Assembly: GCA_965230755.1 (NCBI GenBank) | Contig: CBDDLT010000024.1 | Span: 1-64,000 of the forward strand | Reading direction: 5' to 3' | Source of the DNA: DATFJT01 sp965230755 | GTDB lineage: Bacteria > Bacteroidota > Bacteroidia > Chitinophagales > Saprospiraceae | DNA: 64,000 nt | Shown here: positions 45,815 to 54,223 of the stretch, one piece after another | Layout of the letters: every line of letters starts with the position of its first letter | Numbering within the stretch: the first letter of the stretch is position 1 | Notes under the pieces: generated by a model | What the model was told of the DNA's origin: nothing | The model's database searches: none | Seen by the model: only the letters and a program-made list of their open reading frames with translations | Position numbers and translations under genes: made by a program

Positions 45815-48584
45815 AATAATATATATATTAACTATTGTCCTGTGTACATTATCATTCATGGGGCTTCAAGCACAAAATGCTTTAACGGCAGATGTTTGGG
45901 ATGCTACGATTTACCCGGGCCAATGTGAAGATGGAATTATTGATTTACATATCAATGGAGGATTTCCCCCTTATGATGTACATTGGACAGGTCCATGGGG
46001 TCTAGACAAATTCGTTCCTGGAATAAATGGAAATAATGACGGAGAGGATTTATCAGATCTTAGGCCTGGCACATACAATGTTACGGTAACTGATGCTTTA
46101 TGCGGAACAGCAGAGTTATCGGTTGAAGTGGGTTGTGAGGAATGCCCTCCTTTGATTTTAGGCATTGCCCACCATGGATTTATAGAGTGTGAAGGCAAGA
46201 AAGGCAAATTGACCGTTTGGTTTACCAACGATGGGGTTCCTCCATATGATATCGAGTGGTCGAATGGTGAAACTACGCAAACTATAGACAATCTCGATCC
46301 TGGTTATTACGGTGTTACGGTTACTGATAGTAGGGGTTGTGAAGATGAATTTGGAATTGACTTGTATGTGCGTAATCCTGCTATAGAATTAATAGAAGAT
46401 GTAGATCTAATCGTGGTCGATAACTGTAAGAACTCTCCTCCTAATGGAAGCGTATCCTTCAGTAATCCTTTTGGGCCGGGTTATACTTACAGTTGGACAG
46501 GACCTAATGGGTATACATCATCAAGTCAAGATATTTCTAATTTGCCATCTGGAAGGTATTGTGTAGAGGTCAGGGATAACAATAATCCCGATTGTATTTA
46601 CGCAAAGGGATGTGTAAGGGTTGGCCTAACCTTTGGACCGCCTATTACCTTAGTGGACAAGAAAAATGTATACCTATGTGAAGGACATGCCAATCAATGG
46701 GGATGTGATGGATCTTTGACGATAAGTGTTCCACAGGGTGCAACTATTCAGTGGTTGAATGTACCCAATTCGAATCAGACCAGCAGTACTACTGTGACAG
46801 ATTTGTGTGCGGCAAGATCTTATACTGTAGAAGTTTGTATAGATGATTGTTGTAGAAGAGAATCTTATGAAATAGAGTGTTGTATTTTCATAGAAGAAGG
46901 AGAAGGTGTTGAAGATCAGATACCTCCAATTAATGTCACGGGACAGGCCAATTCTACCAACGGATCAATCACTCTTACGGTTACTGGAGGAACTACTCCA
47001 ATCTATTACCATTGGACCGGGCCAAATGGATATACTTCTACAAACAAGAATATCTACAATTTGGAGCCTGGAACGTATTGCGTACGAGTATTTGACGGAT
47101 GTAGTGAGGATCAGGAATGTTTTGAAATTGTCAATTGCGATGAAGTCAATATTAATGTTAATGGAAGTGTAACTAATACTTGTCAGGGTTATAGCGTAGG
47201 ATCAATATCAGTTTCAGCATCAGGAGGCAACGCACCTTATAGGTTCAGTTGGAGTCATGGTGCTTCTGGCAGTTCAATAAACGGATTGGATCCTGGGCAA
47301 TACTGTGTTACAGTTATTGATGCATCCGGATGTGAATCTGATGAGCAATGTTTCACTGTCTCTACGAATGCTATTGAAAGAGATGGATGTAGTTTCTACT
47401 GTAATGGAACCCTATTATATACGCTTGATTCATACTACGAATATGATAACCAGGATTGTAGAATTATTCACTGGTACTGTAGTGATGGATATTATTTGGG
47501 ATGGCAAAACATTGGAATAGCTGATGTAAACATAGATTACTTTTCTTGTAGAGCGGATTTCATTTGTTTCAACGGTGAAATCTTTGATTCAGAATTTGGC
47601 TTTAACTGTCGAGATTGTATCTTTTTCCAGGATGGATCTTCTATTGTATCCTGCCATATAGATTATTGTTATTTCCCTGATTCTGATGTGTCTCATGTCA
47701 ATTCTGTCCAAGAACATAACTCAGTGACAAGCATACAAATAGGTGAGGGATTATGTAATGTGGAAGTCTGGGATGATTGTACCGGACAACAGTTATTAGA
47801 CGAATTTTACGATTGTGATAAAGTTCCATTTAGGGATGGTGATTGCTTTTTCTATGGCATCTCTCCCGGAGCATTATTTAACGGAGCATTCGGAAATTGT
47901 GATGGTTTTAGAAACGAATCAGATGAGCAGGCAATGACTAGTCAGAGTAAATACGACATTGGTGATTATCTTGATTTGAAGAAGATTGATTTTGATAGAG
48001 AGGCTGCATATCATGCAATTGCTGAATACAGTATTGATCAGATAAATCTACTGTACTCAGAAGACTGTAGTGATTTCGCTCTTTCATTACATTCCGATAT
48101 GAAAGGTGGTGCACAAGTGAGTTTCTTTAATTCTAACATGGAATTACTTTACGATGTGCAAGCAAAAGTTATTGGCGGATCCAATAAACTTTACTTCGAA
48201 AGCATGAATTTTGGTAATGATGAAATATTCGTTAGGGTTATTCTTCCAAACGAAAACGTCCTTTGGGAAGATATTTCATTTGGTTGCTCTAAAACTGAGA
48301 GCTCTGTCAAAACTCAGACTGTCGAGTTAGAGCATTTATTATTCGAGGTGAATCCAAATCCGTTTTCAGATGTATTTACGATTTCAGTTGAAGGCTTTGA
48401 TTTTAATAATGAATCCAGCTATACTATGGAGGTTGTTTCTGTCATGGGACAAGAAGTTTACAATACAGTCTTGACTAGTTCTTCATTAAAAGTAAGCGCT
48501 TATCAATGGCATAACGGAATTTATATCTGTATTGTTAAAAAGGACGGAAAAGTTATTGATTCTCATAGAATTATCAAGCAATAA
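45804..48584 (+). CDS. SprB-repeat surface protein with T9SS type A tail
   Basis: The 926-residue protein has a signal peptide (1-23, ending LQAQ). Residues about 25-520 hold a chain of SprB/PKD-like beta repeats. Each has the shape GG..PY...W..G......I..L.PG.Y.V.V.D..GC: GGFPPYDVHWTGPWG; PPYDIEWSNGETTQTIDNLDPGYYGVTVTD; GGTTPIYYHWTGPNGYTSTN; GGNAPYRFSWSHGASGSSINGLDPGQYCVTVID. A Cys-rich segment lies at about 525-700 and a T9SS sorting domain at about 845-926 (FEVNPNPFSDVFTISV; VVSVMGQEVYN; WHNGIYICIVKKDG). SprB repeats are known from gliding adhesins. It is the main cargo of the 44190-48584 unit. Confidence 0.88.
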   Translation: MKNKIIYILTIVLCTLSFMGLQAQNALTADVWDATIYPGQCEDGIIDLHINGGFPPYDVHWTGPWGLDKFVPGINGNNDGEDLSDLRPGTYNVTVTDALCGTAELSVEVGCEECPPLILGIAHHGFIECEGKKGKLTVWFTNDGVPPYDIEWSNGETTQTIDNLDPGYYGVTVTDSRGCEDEFGIDLYVRNPAIELIEDVDLIVVDNCKNSPPNGSVSFSNPFGPGYTYSWTGPNGYTSSSQDISNLPSGRYCVEVRDNNNPDCIYAKGCVRVGLTFGPPITLVDKKNVYLCEGHANQWGCDGSLTISVPQGATIQWLNVPNSNQTSSTTVTDLCAARSYTVEVCIDDCCRRESYEIECCIFIEEGEGVEDQIPPINVTGQANSTNGSITLTVTGGTTPIYYHWTGPNGYTSTNKNIYNLEPGTYCVRVFDGCSEDQECFEIVNCDEVNINVNGSVTNTCQGYSVGSISVSASGGNAPYRFSWSHGASGSSINGLDPGQYCVTVIDASGCESDEQCFTVSTNAIERDGCSFYCNGTLLYTLDSYYEYDNQDCRIIHWYCSDGYYLGWQNIGIADVNIDYFSCRADFICFNGEIFDSEFGFNCRDCIFFQDGSSIVSCHIDYCYFPDSDVSHVNSVQEHNSVTSIQIGEGLCNVEVWDDCTGQQLLDEFYDCDKVPFRDGDCFFYGISPGALFNGAFGNCDGFRNESDEQAMTSQSKYDIGDYLDLKKIDFDREAAYHAIAEYSIDQINLLYSEDCSDFALSLHSDMKGGAQVSFFNSNMELLYDVQAKVIGGSNKLYFESMNFGNDEIFVRVILPNENVLWEDISFGCSKTESSVKTQTVELEHLLFEVNPNPFSDVFTISVEGFDFNNESSYTMEVVSVMGQEVYNTVLTSSSLKVSAYQWHNGIYICIVKKDGKVIDSHRIIKQ

Positions 48585-48910
48585 CAAGCACAATAGTTTA
48601 GAATCGAAAGGCAGATAATTTCGAATTAGAAATGATGCCAATCGTTGTGATTTCGATGCTTCTAAGAGGCATCGAAATCACCTAAACTTTTTCGATCTGA
48701 TTTTAGAGATGATCTATATGATGGTGTAGGAATTTGTTTCTGCTCCAAAGGGATTTCTCTTAGGTCCAATATTCGAAATAAGCAATTGAAATTAAAGGGG
48801 AGTAGAATCGACATCGGCAATGCCGATAGAAGATATTTCTATTCATGGTATCTAATTTGGTCTAACTCCGCTTGTATTTCAATTCAATTTTTAACCAAAA
48901 TTTTAAAAAG
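48585..48910. other. Intergenic region with terminator and leader of 48911 gene
   Basis: The 326-bp region contains no gene. It holds a strong terminator (48647-48681), a small perfect hairpin ATCGGC-AAT-GCCGAT (48813-48827), and at its end the leader TTTAACCAAAATTTTAAAAA shared with the 44190 gene. Confidence 0.6.
48647..48690 (+). terminator. Terminator after the SprB-repeat gene
   Basis: GTGATTTCGATGC pairs perfectly with GCATCGAAATCAC (13 bp) around a 9-nt loop. A weak T-rich tail (CTAAACTTT) follows. Confidence 0.85.
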
Positions 48911-50359
48911 ATGAAATTGAAAATATTGTTTTTTAATTGTCTGTTATTTTGGGCATTTTCGATTCATGCTCAAAACAATGGAAAATCCGGAGCCGGCGAA
49001 TGGCAATACGGACATTGCTTAAAAGAAGTGCATTTTGGTGGGACCATTGGCAACAATTATATACCAATTGCTAAGGATGATTCTTCTGGGGATTATATGG
49101 CACCACAATTTGTAAAATCTCATCCCAATGGATGTGATAATAGTACTGGTGGAGTGATTGATAAGCAGGACCCGGTAGCTTATGTGAGCGGAACTAAAGC
49201 AGAAGTAAAGGCATGTTTTAATACGGATTGCACGCATAGTTATTATATCAGAGGACTCGGTCCGACTATATCAACCGGTCAGATCATTTTTCCTCAACAA
49301 ATGGTAACACCAAGCAACGGACAAGTTATTTATGACTGGAAAGATGCAGATAGAACTTTTGTAAGCAATAAAGTAAAACACTTTGACAAGTTTAAAATAA
49401 CATGGCAAGTGTCGGAAGATGGGAATACCTGGGTGGATATTGATGACAGCGAGAATACACTTTATGTTACGCATAAAGAACCGGCAACTGAAGTTCCAGG
49501 AGCTGATTCTGATGGTACTCAATATCGTCACGGTATCGGATATGAATGGTTCGAAAGCCTTCTTCATATATCATGTAAAAACGCTAATGATAAGACTTCG
49601 AAGACTTCGATTTTTAACGCTATATGGAGCGATTTTGGAGATAATGAGATAAAAAATGTTCGGAATGAAGCGCTGTATTATTATTATCGTTGGGATCTAC
49701 CATATCATTCGACAAATACTGGATATCTTTTCCAAAATAGAGATGGACAATGTTATAGCTGGTGTTCACTACTTATCGATTTATTAAAAATTCAGGGAAT
49801 TGATCAATCAAATGATATCGTTCTTGTAGATTCACCCGATAACCAATGGTTTTTGATCAAAGATTGGCAGGAACTTGATAATCCATTTGAGACTTTCAAT
49901 ACGCTTACGAATTGTGATATAAATAATTCACACACGCTGATTACCGAGCCGGATCTGTCCAATATTGTGCAGAATGTGGGCACGAATTATTTCTATCAAT
50001 TTTATTACAATGAGGCACAGGACGATTCTGGCGTTATTGGTCAAAGTGCCCCTAATCCAGAATCATGGTTTCAACAACATTGCCTCGTTTATCTTGATTT
50101 CATGGGTAGGTATTACGATCCATCTTACGGAAAATCTTACAGTTCTATTAATGCTTTTAGAAATGCTTCGGTTGATCTTTGGGTTTGCTTTGGAGTTAGA
50201 AATCTAGAACAGGTCTATGAAACACTAGATCCTAACCACAATTACTTGCCTCATTATGATTTTACCGGGGATGGTGATTTAGACGATTGGGTAGATGAAT
50301 ATCGAGCGTATAATACGGTATCACAACTAAATTTAACAACTCAAATTTTTGATCGATGA
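48911..50359 (+). CDS. Secreted transglutaminase-like (papain-fold) protein
   Basis: The 482-residue protein has a signal peptide (1-21, ending IHAQ). The first 220 residues are a beta domain (ITWQVSEDGNTWVDIDDSENTLYV). A transglutaminase-like core follows: Cys281 in NRDGQCYSWCSLLIDLLKIQGI (the usual G-x-C...LL...GI spacing is exact), His390 in WFQQHCLVYLDFMG and Asp403 in RYYDPSYGKSY. This gives the expected Cys-His-Asp triad. Such enzymes crosslink, deamidate or hydrolyse proteins. There is no sorting tail, so it is probably periplasmic or released. ATG 48911 is chosen because it starts the signal peptide. It shares a 4-bp overlap (ATGA) with the next gene. It may crosslink the secreted cargo proteins (inference). 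Confidence 0.78.
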   Translation: MKLKILFFNCLLFWAFSIHAQNNGKSGAGEWQYGHCLKEVHFGGTIGNNYIPIAKDDSSGDYMAPQFVKSHPNGCDNSTGGVIDKQDPVAYVSGTKAEVKACFNTDCTHSYYIRGLGPTISTGQIIFPQQMVTPSNGQVIYDWKDADRTFVSNKVKHFDKFKITWQVSEDGNTWVDIDDSENTLYVTHKEPATEVPGADSDGTQYRHGIGYEWFESLLHISCKNANDKTSKTSIFNAIWSDFGDNEIKNVRNEALYYYYRWDLPYHSTNTGYLFQNRDGQCYSWCSLLIDLLKIQGIDQSNDIVLVDSPDNQWFLIKDWQELDNPFETFNTLTNCDINNSHTLITEPDLSNIVQNVGTNYFYQFYYNEAQDDSGVIGQSAPNPESWFQQHCLVYLDFMGRYYDPSYGKSYSSINAFRNASVDLWVCFGVRNLEQVYETLDPNHNYLPHYDFTGDGDLDDWVDEYRAYNTVSQLNLTTQIFDR

Positions 50360-51159
50360 GAACAGCGAATATTAAATTAACAGCAATCCTTGTCATTTCT
50401 TTTCTAATTTCTGTAAATGGAATGGCTCAGAAAGGCACTCAAAAAAGGGTGATACAGCAAAATGATATGCTCTATGGCATCTCAATAGACAACGAAGGTA
50501 AAAGCCTAGTACTTGAGATTCAAGGCCAAGAGAAACTAGTTTCTCTTAAAACACCCGCATGGAACTATGGACTGTTGGAAAACAATCCTATACCCTGGTT
50601 TCAATTAGATGAAATGTTCTACTATGTATCCATCGATAATTTTTTCAAAGGTTCGTATAGCTTAAGAATCAATGAAGTTGGATTGATAGAAGAGGATCTT
50701 TCGAAAAAAGAAGAATCTATCTCAGTTCGTCAGTTGGACGCGAATCCGAATAGCTCATTTTATTTGCCAGAACTTCACAGTAGAAAATTCAATAAAGAGG
50801 ACCTTAGAAGTTTGTTTTACGACTTTACTGTTATCAATACTGATCAGCTTGTTTTGGCCAGTTATTTTGATGGAAAACTCTGTGTATATCAGTCCGTAAA
50901 GGAGAGTAATAGAATGAATCTGTGTGGTTGTGCAGAGGTGGAAATTTCAGCTCCTTTCAATATTTTTCTTAATGAAAATGATTTATGTATTCAAGATCGA
51001 ATAGAAAAGTCTATTCAGATATTGATCGAGCCTGAGGTAGAAATTATAGAGAGAGAGATAATTATTAACTCGATTGATGATTCTATGTTGCGCAAAGACT
51101 TCAAAGACAAAATCGGTGAGGGTGAATTTTTACTGATAAAAAATACCAACAAGGAATGA
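50356..51159 (+). CDS. Secreted protein of unknown function, partner of transglutaminase-like gene
   Basis: The 267-residue protein has a signal peptide (1-25, ending NGMAQ). The body is beta-rich (QQNDMLYGISIDNEGKSLVLEIQGQEKLVSLKTPAW; FYYVSIDNFFKGSYSLRINEVGLIEEDL; DQLVLASYFDGKLCVYQSVK), perhaps a propeller-like or repeated beta-sheet fold. No catalytic motif, lipobox or sorting tail is seen. It overlaps the transglutaminase-like gene by 4 bp, so the two are translationally coupled. A strong terminator ends the unit 130 bp downstream. It could be an inhibitor or specificity factor of the enzyme (inference). Confidence 0.7.
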   Translation: MRTANIKLTAILVISFLISVNGMAQKGTQKRVIQQNDMLYGISIDNEGKSLVLEIQGQEKLVSLKTPAWNYGLLENNPIPWFQLDEMFYYVSIDNFFKGSYSLRINEVGLIEEDLSKKEESISVRQLDANPNSSFYLPELHSRKFNKEDLRSLFYDFTVINTDQLVLASYFDGKLCVYQSVKESNRMNLCGCAEVEISAPFNIFLNENDLCIQDRIEKSIQILIEPEVEIIEREIIINSIDDSMLRKDFKDKIGEGEFLLIKNTNKE

Positions 51160-51291
51160 TGACAAGAATCGTAGGACTTATCATTTATTCTTAGTCGATG
51201 TTGAATCATTCGAAATAGTGATTCTATTATTCTAAGGAAATATTCTCTTTTTAGAGTTTTCGAGTGAGCTTTAGTAAAATAAAGTTCATAG

Positions 51292-51320
51292 GGGCAATGA
51301 TGATGATCGTTGCCCTTTTT
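51292..51320 (+). terminator. Rho-independent terminator ending cargo unit 1
   Basis: GGGCAATGAT pairs with ATCGTTGCCC (one G-T wobble) around GATG, followed by five T. Confidence 0.92.
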
Positions 51321-51520
51321 GGTATCGGTTAAAGTTCAAAGTTATGGTATACAACAAGAGACCAGAGTGAACAAACTACTCTAGAATTTTAACGATATTT
51401 CAGTAATTGAAACGATAACAGAGCATAGAGAAGCCCAAATTTCAGCTCCTTACTATGTCTAGAACTTATTTATACTGGTATTCAAATATTTTTTTCAAAA
51501 GAATTCGTTATCATTAAGAT

Positions 51521-51547
51521 GTCACGATTTTCGATGAAACGGAATAT
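51521..51547 (+). promoter_or_regulatory. GTCACG-N15-GAATAT element, copy S2 (front of sigma operon 2)
   Basis: GTCACG is at 51521-51526 and GAATAT at 51542-51547, directly abutting the ATG. ATGTCACGATTTTCGA is identical to the copy before sigma operon 1, while sequence further upstream is not conserved. No strong ribosome-binding site is present. Confidence 0.55.
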
Positions 51548-52120
51548 ATGAGTGAAAGCAATCATAAGAGAAAGTCGAATAACTTTGGATTGACCGAATT
51601 GGAGTTTCAAAAAATGTTGGATGCTCTAAAAGCAGGCGATGAGGAGTTGTTTGAGAAGATATTTTTATCTGAGGCTGAGGAATCCATTAAAACCTTGAGG
51701 CGTCATCACGGCAGATCTTATGAAGATAGTTATGATGCCGTTATGGATACCCTGATACGATTTAGAAGTTGCTTGGTTGAGGGTAAGTTAGTATATGGGA
51801 ATTTGAGGTATATTTTTAATCGAATGGTGAAATTTCGTGTATTAAAAAAGATTACGCGTACCAAAGAATTTTCAAGTGATGAACTGGAGTTGTTTGATGT
51901 TCCGGTAGTGGAGGATGAATATGATTCTGATCAGTTAGAAAAAATGCAGGCCATATGGAATGGTCTAAAAGAAGAGGAGAGAAAAATACTTCATTTAAGG
52001 TATAATTTGGATGCTAGGCTTAAAGATATTGCGCAGAATTTGGGTATTACCGAATCCGCTTTACGAAAGCGCAAACAACGGATATTGGATAAAATTAGGG
52101 AGCAGTTTCAAAAGTGGTAA
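51548..52120 (+). CDS. ECF-like sigma factor of regulatory operon 2
   Basis: The 190-residue paralogue of the 32011 sigma factor shares MSE.(N/S)..K..NFGL, then LKAGDEELFEKIFLSEAEESIKTLRRHHGRSYEDSYDAVMDTLIRFRSCLVEGKL (region 2). Region 4 carries an HTH (LKEEERKILHLRYNLDARLKDIAQNLGITESALRKRKQRILDKI). Region 4 differs at the recognition-helix positions (TEWVVRKRK in copy 1, TESALRKRK here), so promoter preference may be similar but not equal. The membrane partner starts one base after its stop. The two sigma factors could cross-talk on the shared GTCACG elements (inference). Confidence 0.9.
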   Translation: MSESNHKRKSNNFGLTELEFQKMLDALKAGDEELFEKIFLSEAEESIKTLRRHHGRSYEDSYDAVMDTLIRFRSCLVEGKLVYGNLRYIFNRMVKFRVLKKITRTKEFSSDELELFDVPVVEDEYDSDQLEKMQAIWNGLKEEERKILHLRYNLDARLKDIAQNLGITESALRKRKQRILDKIREQFQKW

Positions 52121-52121
52121 T

Positions 52122-52769
52122 ATGAAAGAGAACAAAGTCCCGGATGAACAGTTTGAGAAATTCGTTAAGGATTTGACCGAGGTAGGAAAAAACAGAGAAT
52201 TAAGGGAAAGATGGGGAAGTAAAATTAAGAAACCTAAGCATCGCGATAATCGGCGATGGATCGGATTGGTATTGGCTGCTGCAGCTGTCTTTATACTGAT
52301 TTTTACGCTTCCTATTTTGCACAATCAATCAGGAGATTTATCAGATATTGGCCAAGAAAATATTAGCTCGACAGGTCGAGCATTGTTGAAGAGCATGTCT
52401 TTTAGAGATCCTGGAGCCGAAAAAGAAGCTCTTGAGTTGGCCAGAGAAGCCATCAAAGAAGAGAAATATGGAGACGCTATCAATCAATATTCTCTTCACA
52501 AGGGAAAATTTAGCGGTTTGGATCAAATGCTAAGGGCTATAGCTTTGATCAAAACAGGAAGTTCAATCCAAGGCGAAAAACTACTACAAGGAATTGCTAA
52601 AAATGATAAGGTACATCAAATAGAGGCACAATGGATTCTAGCCAATTTTTACATTTCTGAAAATAAATTCGAAAAAGCTGAAGAATTTCTGTCACAAATT
52701 GTCCAGCACGGGGAATTTAAAAGTAGAGAAGCGAACGAATTATTAAAGAAATTAAAAAAACAATCATGA
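52122..52769 (+). CDS. Probable membrane anti-sigma factor with TPR-like periplasmic domain (operon 2)
   Basis: The 215-residue paralogue of 32597 has a charged cytoplasmic N-terminus (1-45, DEQFEKFVKDLTEVGKNRELRERWGSKI) and one TM helix (about 46-66, WIGLVLAAAAVFILIFTLPIL). TPR-like helices lie outside (AIKEEKYGDAINQYSLHKGKF; MLRAIALIKTGSSIQGEKLLQGI; WILANFYISENKFEKAEEFLSQI). ATG 52122 lies one base after the sigma stop; a longer frame from 52011 would overlap the sigma gene by 110 bp and bury the N-terminus. It overlaps the next gene by 4 bp (ATGA), exactly as in operon 1. The shared pattern R..W near the end of the cytoplasmic part could contact the sigma factor (inference). Confidence 0.75.
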   Translation: MKENKVPDEQFEKFVKDLTEVGKNRELRERWGSKIKKPKHRDNRRWIGLVLAAAAVFILIFTLPILHNQSGDLSDIGQENISSTGRALLKSMSFRDPGAEKEALELAREAIKEEKYGDAINQYSLHKGKFSGLDQMLRAIALIKTGSSIQGEKLLQGIAKNDKVHQIEAQWILANFYISENKFEKAEEFLSQIVQHGEFKSREANELLKKLKKQS

Positions 52770-54223
52770 AAAAACTAGTAATAATCCTGGCTTGCACCCT
52801 GTATGCCTATTTATTATCGGGTCAAGCTTTTACCTGGACGGAAAATAATGGAGATATCAACTATTCTTCGAACTTACCCTCAAGTCACATGCATTTTTAT
52901 ATGTTCGACGATGGGTATTACAGAAAAGGAATGAATCCCACGCATTTTTACAGTAATGGAGCGCATACCACAGGATTGTACGAGATAGCCAACAAAGAAG
53001 GCGAAAACCCTCGTCATCATGGACGGTCTATGACTGTTGGGCCTCACACTAATCCAGGCCCTAACCCTCACCAACCATTAAGTATTAGCGGCTCCATTGA
53101 AACCAAACCAAGTTGGAACATTACCAGTAATTACTTTGGCATGCTATTGTTGGAATTCGAAAATGATTTCAAGAGTGGGCCATCCTCGGGATGTATAGAA
53201 CTTCATTATAATCCTGCAGTTTTGAGTATTGCCGTGAATACGGATACCATGGGATGGGCTACTTTGCAAAGCCATCTACCTGGGCAAATTTCCTGGACCT
53301 ACACAAATCTAATGCCTGATGAACAGCGAGTATTATATTTACCGACGAATTCATTGGTGGCCTCGGGTTCAAGTTATGTTGTAGCCGCAAGTATAGCGGA
53401 CAATTGTTTAAATCCAATAACAAGTGTGTCTAAGTATAAAACACATACGGTGCCTCATGACCCTAATAATAAATTAACGATGAATACTGATCATTTGGCG
53501 GAGACCTGGAGAGATGTTATAACACAATTTGAAGTTCCACAAGAGGTAGTATATAGGGTGAATTTTCATAACGACGGTAATAATTTTGCTCAAGATGTTT
53601 ATGTTTTTGATCAAATTCACCCTGATGCGGATCCATCCAGTATTCAGTTTTTAGGGTCTTCTCATCCTTGTACTTTTAATGTTAACTGGTATCTGATGGA
53701 AGTCCATTTTGATGATATTTATCTGCCCGGTGCTGGGCAAAATGATCCTCAGATATATCCTTTTGAAGAAACTTCAGGTTATTATGAATACAGCGTGTGT
53801 ATTCCGAAAAGAGTTAATGCTTTGGAGTGTCAGGAAACTAACGCAGAAATATACTTTGATGCCATCGGCCCTGTCCTCGCTCAAAATGTAATCTGTGCAG
53901 ATGATACACAACCGCATGAAAACCCTTGTTCAATGGGGAATAGTCAAGGGCAAACTGATCTTAAATCAATAAATTGGGATGAAAATAGTTCGTCTGATAT
54001 TGAATTATCTCCTTTACCAGCAAGGGATTATATTAAAGTCAAAGGAATTAACAGTTATGCAAAATTAACTGTTTTCGGTCAGGCTGGGCAGCTTATTCCC
54101 GTAGATATGAAGATTTCAGGAAATACTGCGGAATTGGATATCCGGTCTTTGTCTAAAGGTTTCTATATTGTAGAAATCAAGACCGAGGATAGTGCAACTT
54201 ATGAAAAATTCATTAAGCAATAA
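52766..54223 (+). CDS. Secreted DUF11-like protein with T9SS type A tail (operon 2)
   Basis: The 485-residue paralogue of 33235 has a signal peptide (1-19). The N-terminal module is NSNLPSS-like (YSSNLPSSHMHFYMFDDGYYRKGMNPTHFY). The middle has ETKPSWNITSNYFGMLLLEFENDF and SSGCIELHYNPA. A DUF11-like domain spans about 258-385 (VVYRVNFHNDGNNFAQDVYVFDQIHPDADPSSIQFLGS). A T9SS tail follows (about 415-485, IELSPLPARDYIKVKG, LSKGFYIVEIKTEDS, YEKFIKQ). The conserved HNxGNNFAxDVYVxDQIHPxADPS block shows strong constraint on this domain. It lies in the same place of the operon as its paralogue, with a 4-bp overlap upstream and a 23-bp overlap with the CHAT gene. Confidence 0.85.
   Translation: MKKLVIILACTLYAYLLSGQAFTWTENNGDINYSSNLPSSHMHFYMFDDGYYRKGMNPTHFYSNGAHTTGLYEIANKEGENPRHHGRSMTVGPHTNPGPNPHQPLSISGSIETKPSWNITSNYFGMLLLEFENDFKSGPSSGCIELHYNPAVLSIAVNTDTMGWATLQSHLPGQISWTYTNLMPDEQRVLYLPTNSLVASGSSYVVAASIADNCLNPITSVSKYKTHTVPHDPNNKLTMNTDHLAETWRDVITQFEVPQEVVYRVNFHNDGNNFAQDVYVFDQIHPDADPSSIQFLGSSHPCTFNVNWYLMEVHFDDIYLPGAGQNDPQIYPFEETSGYYEYSVCIPKRVNALECQETNAEIYFDAIGPVLAQNVICADDTQPHENPCSMGNSQGQTDLKSINWDENSSSDIELSPLPARDYIKVKGINSYAKLTVFGQAGQLIPVDMKISGNTAELDIRSLSKGFYIVEIKTEDSATYEKFIKQ

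Larger units (their letters stand above)
51160..51547. other. Intergenic region between cargo unit 1 and regulatory operon 2
   Basis: The 388-bp region holds a strong terminator (51292-51320), then an AT-rich stretch with no gene. It ends in the GTCACG-GAATAT element before the sigma gene. Confidence 0.6.

Noticed and set aside
46934..46939. GTCACG inside coding sequence at 46934 and 49527
   Set aside because: These lie within genes and lack GAAT at the 15-16 nt spacing, so they are chance matches.
52011..52121. N-terminal extension of the operon 2 membrane partner
   Set aside because: It lies in the sigma gene in another frame. The paralogue has no such extension, and ATG 52122 fits.
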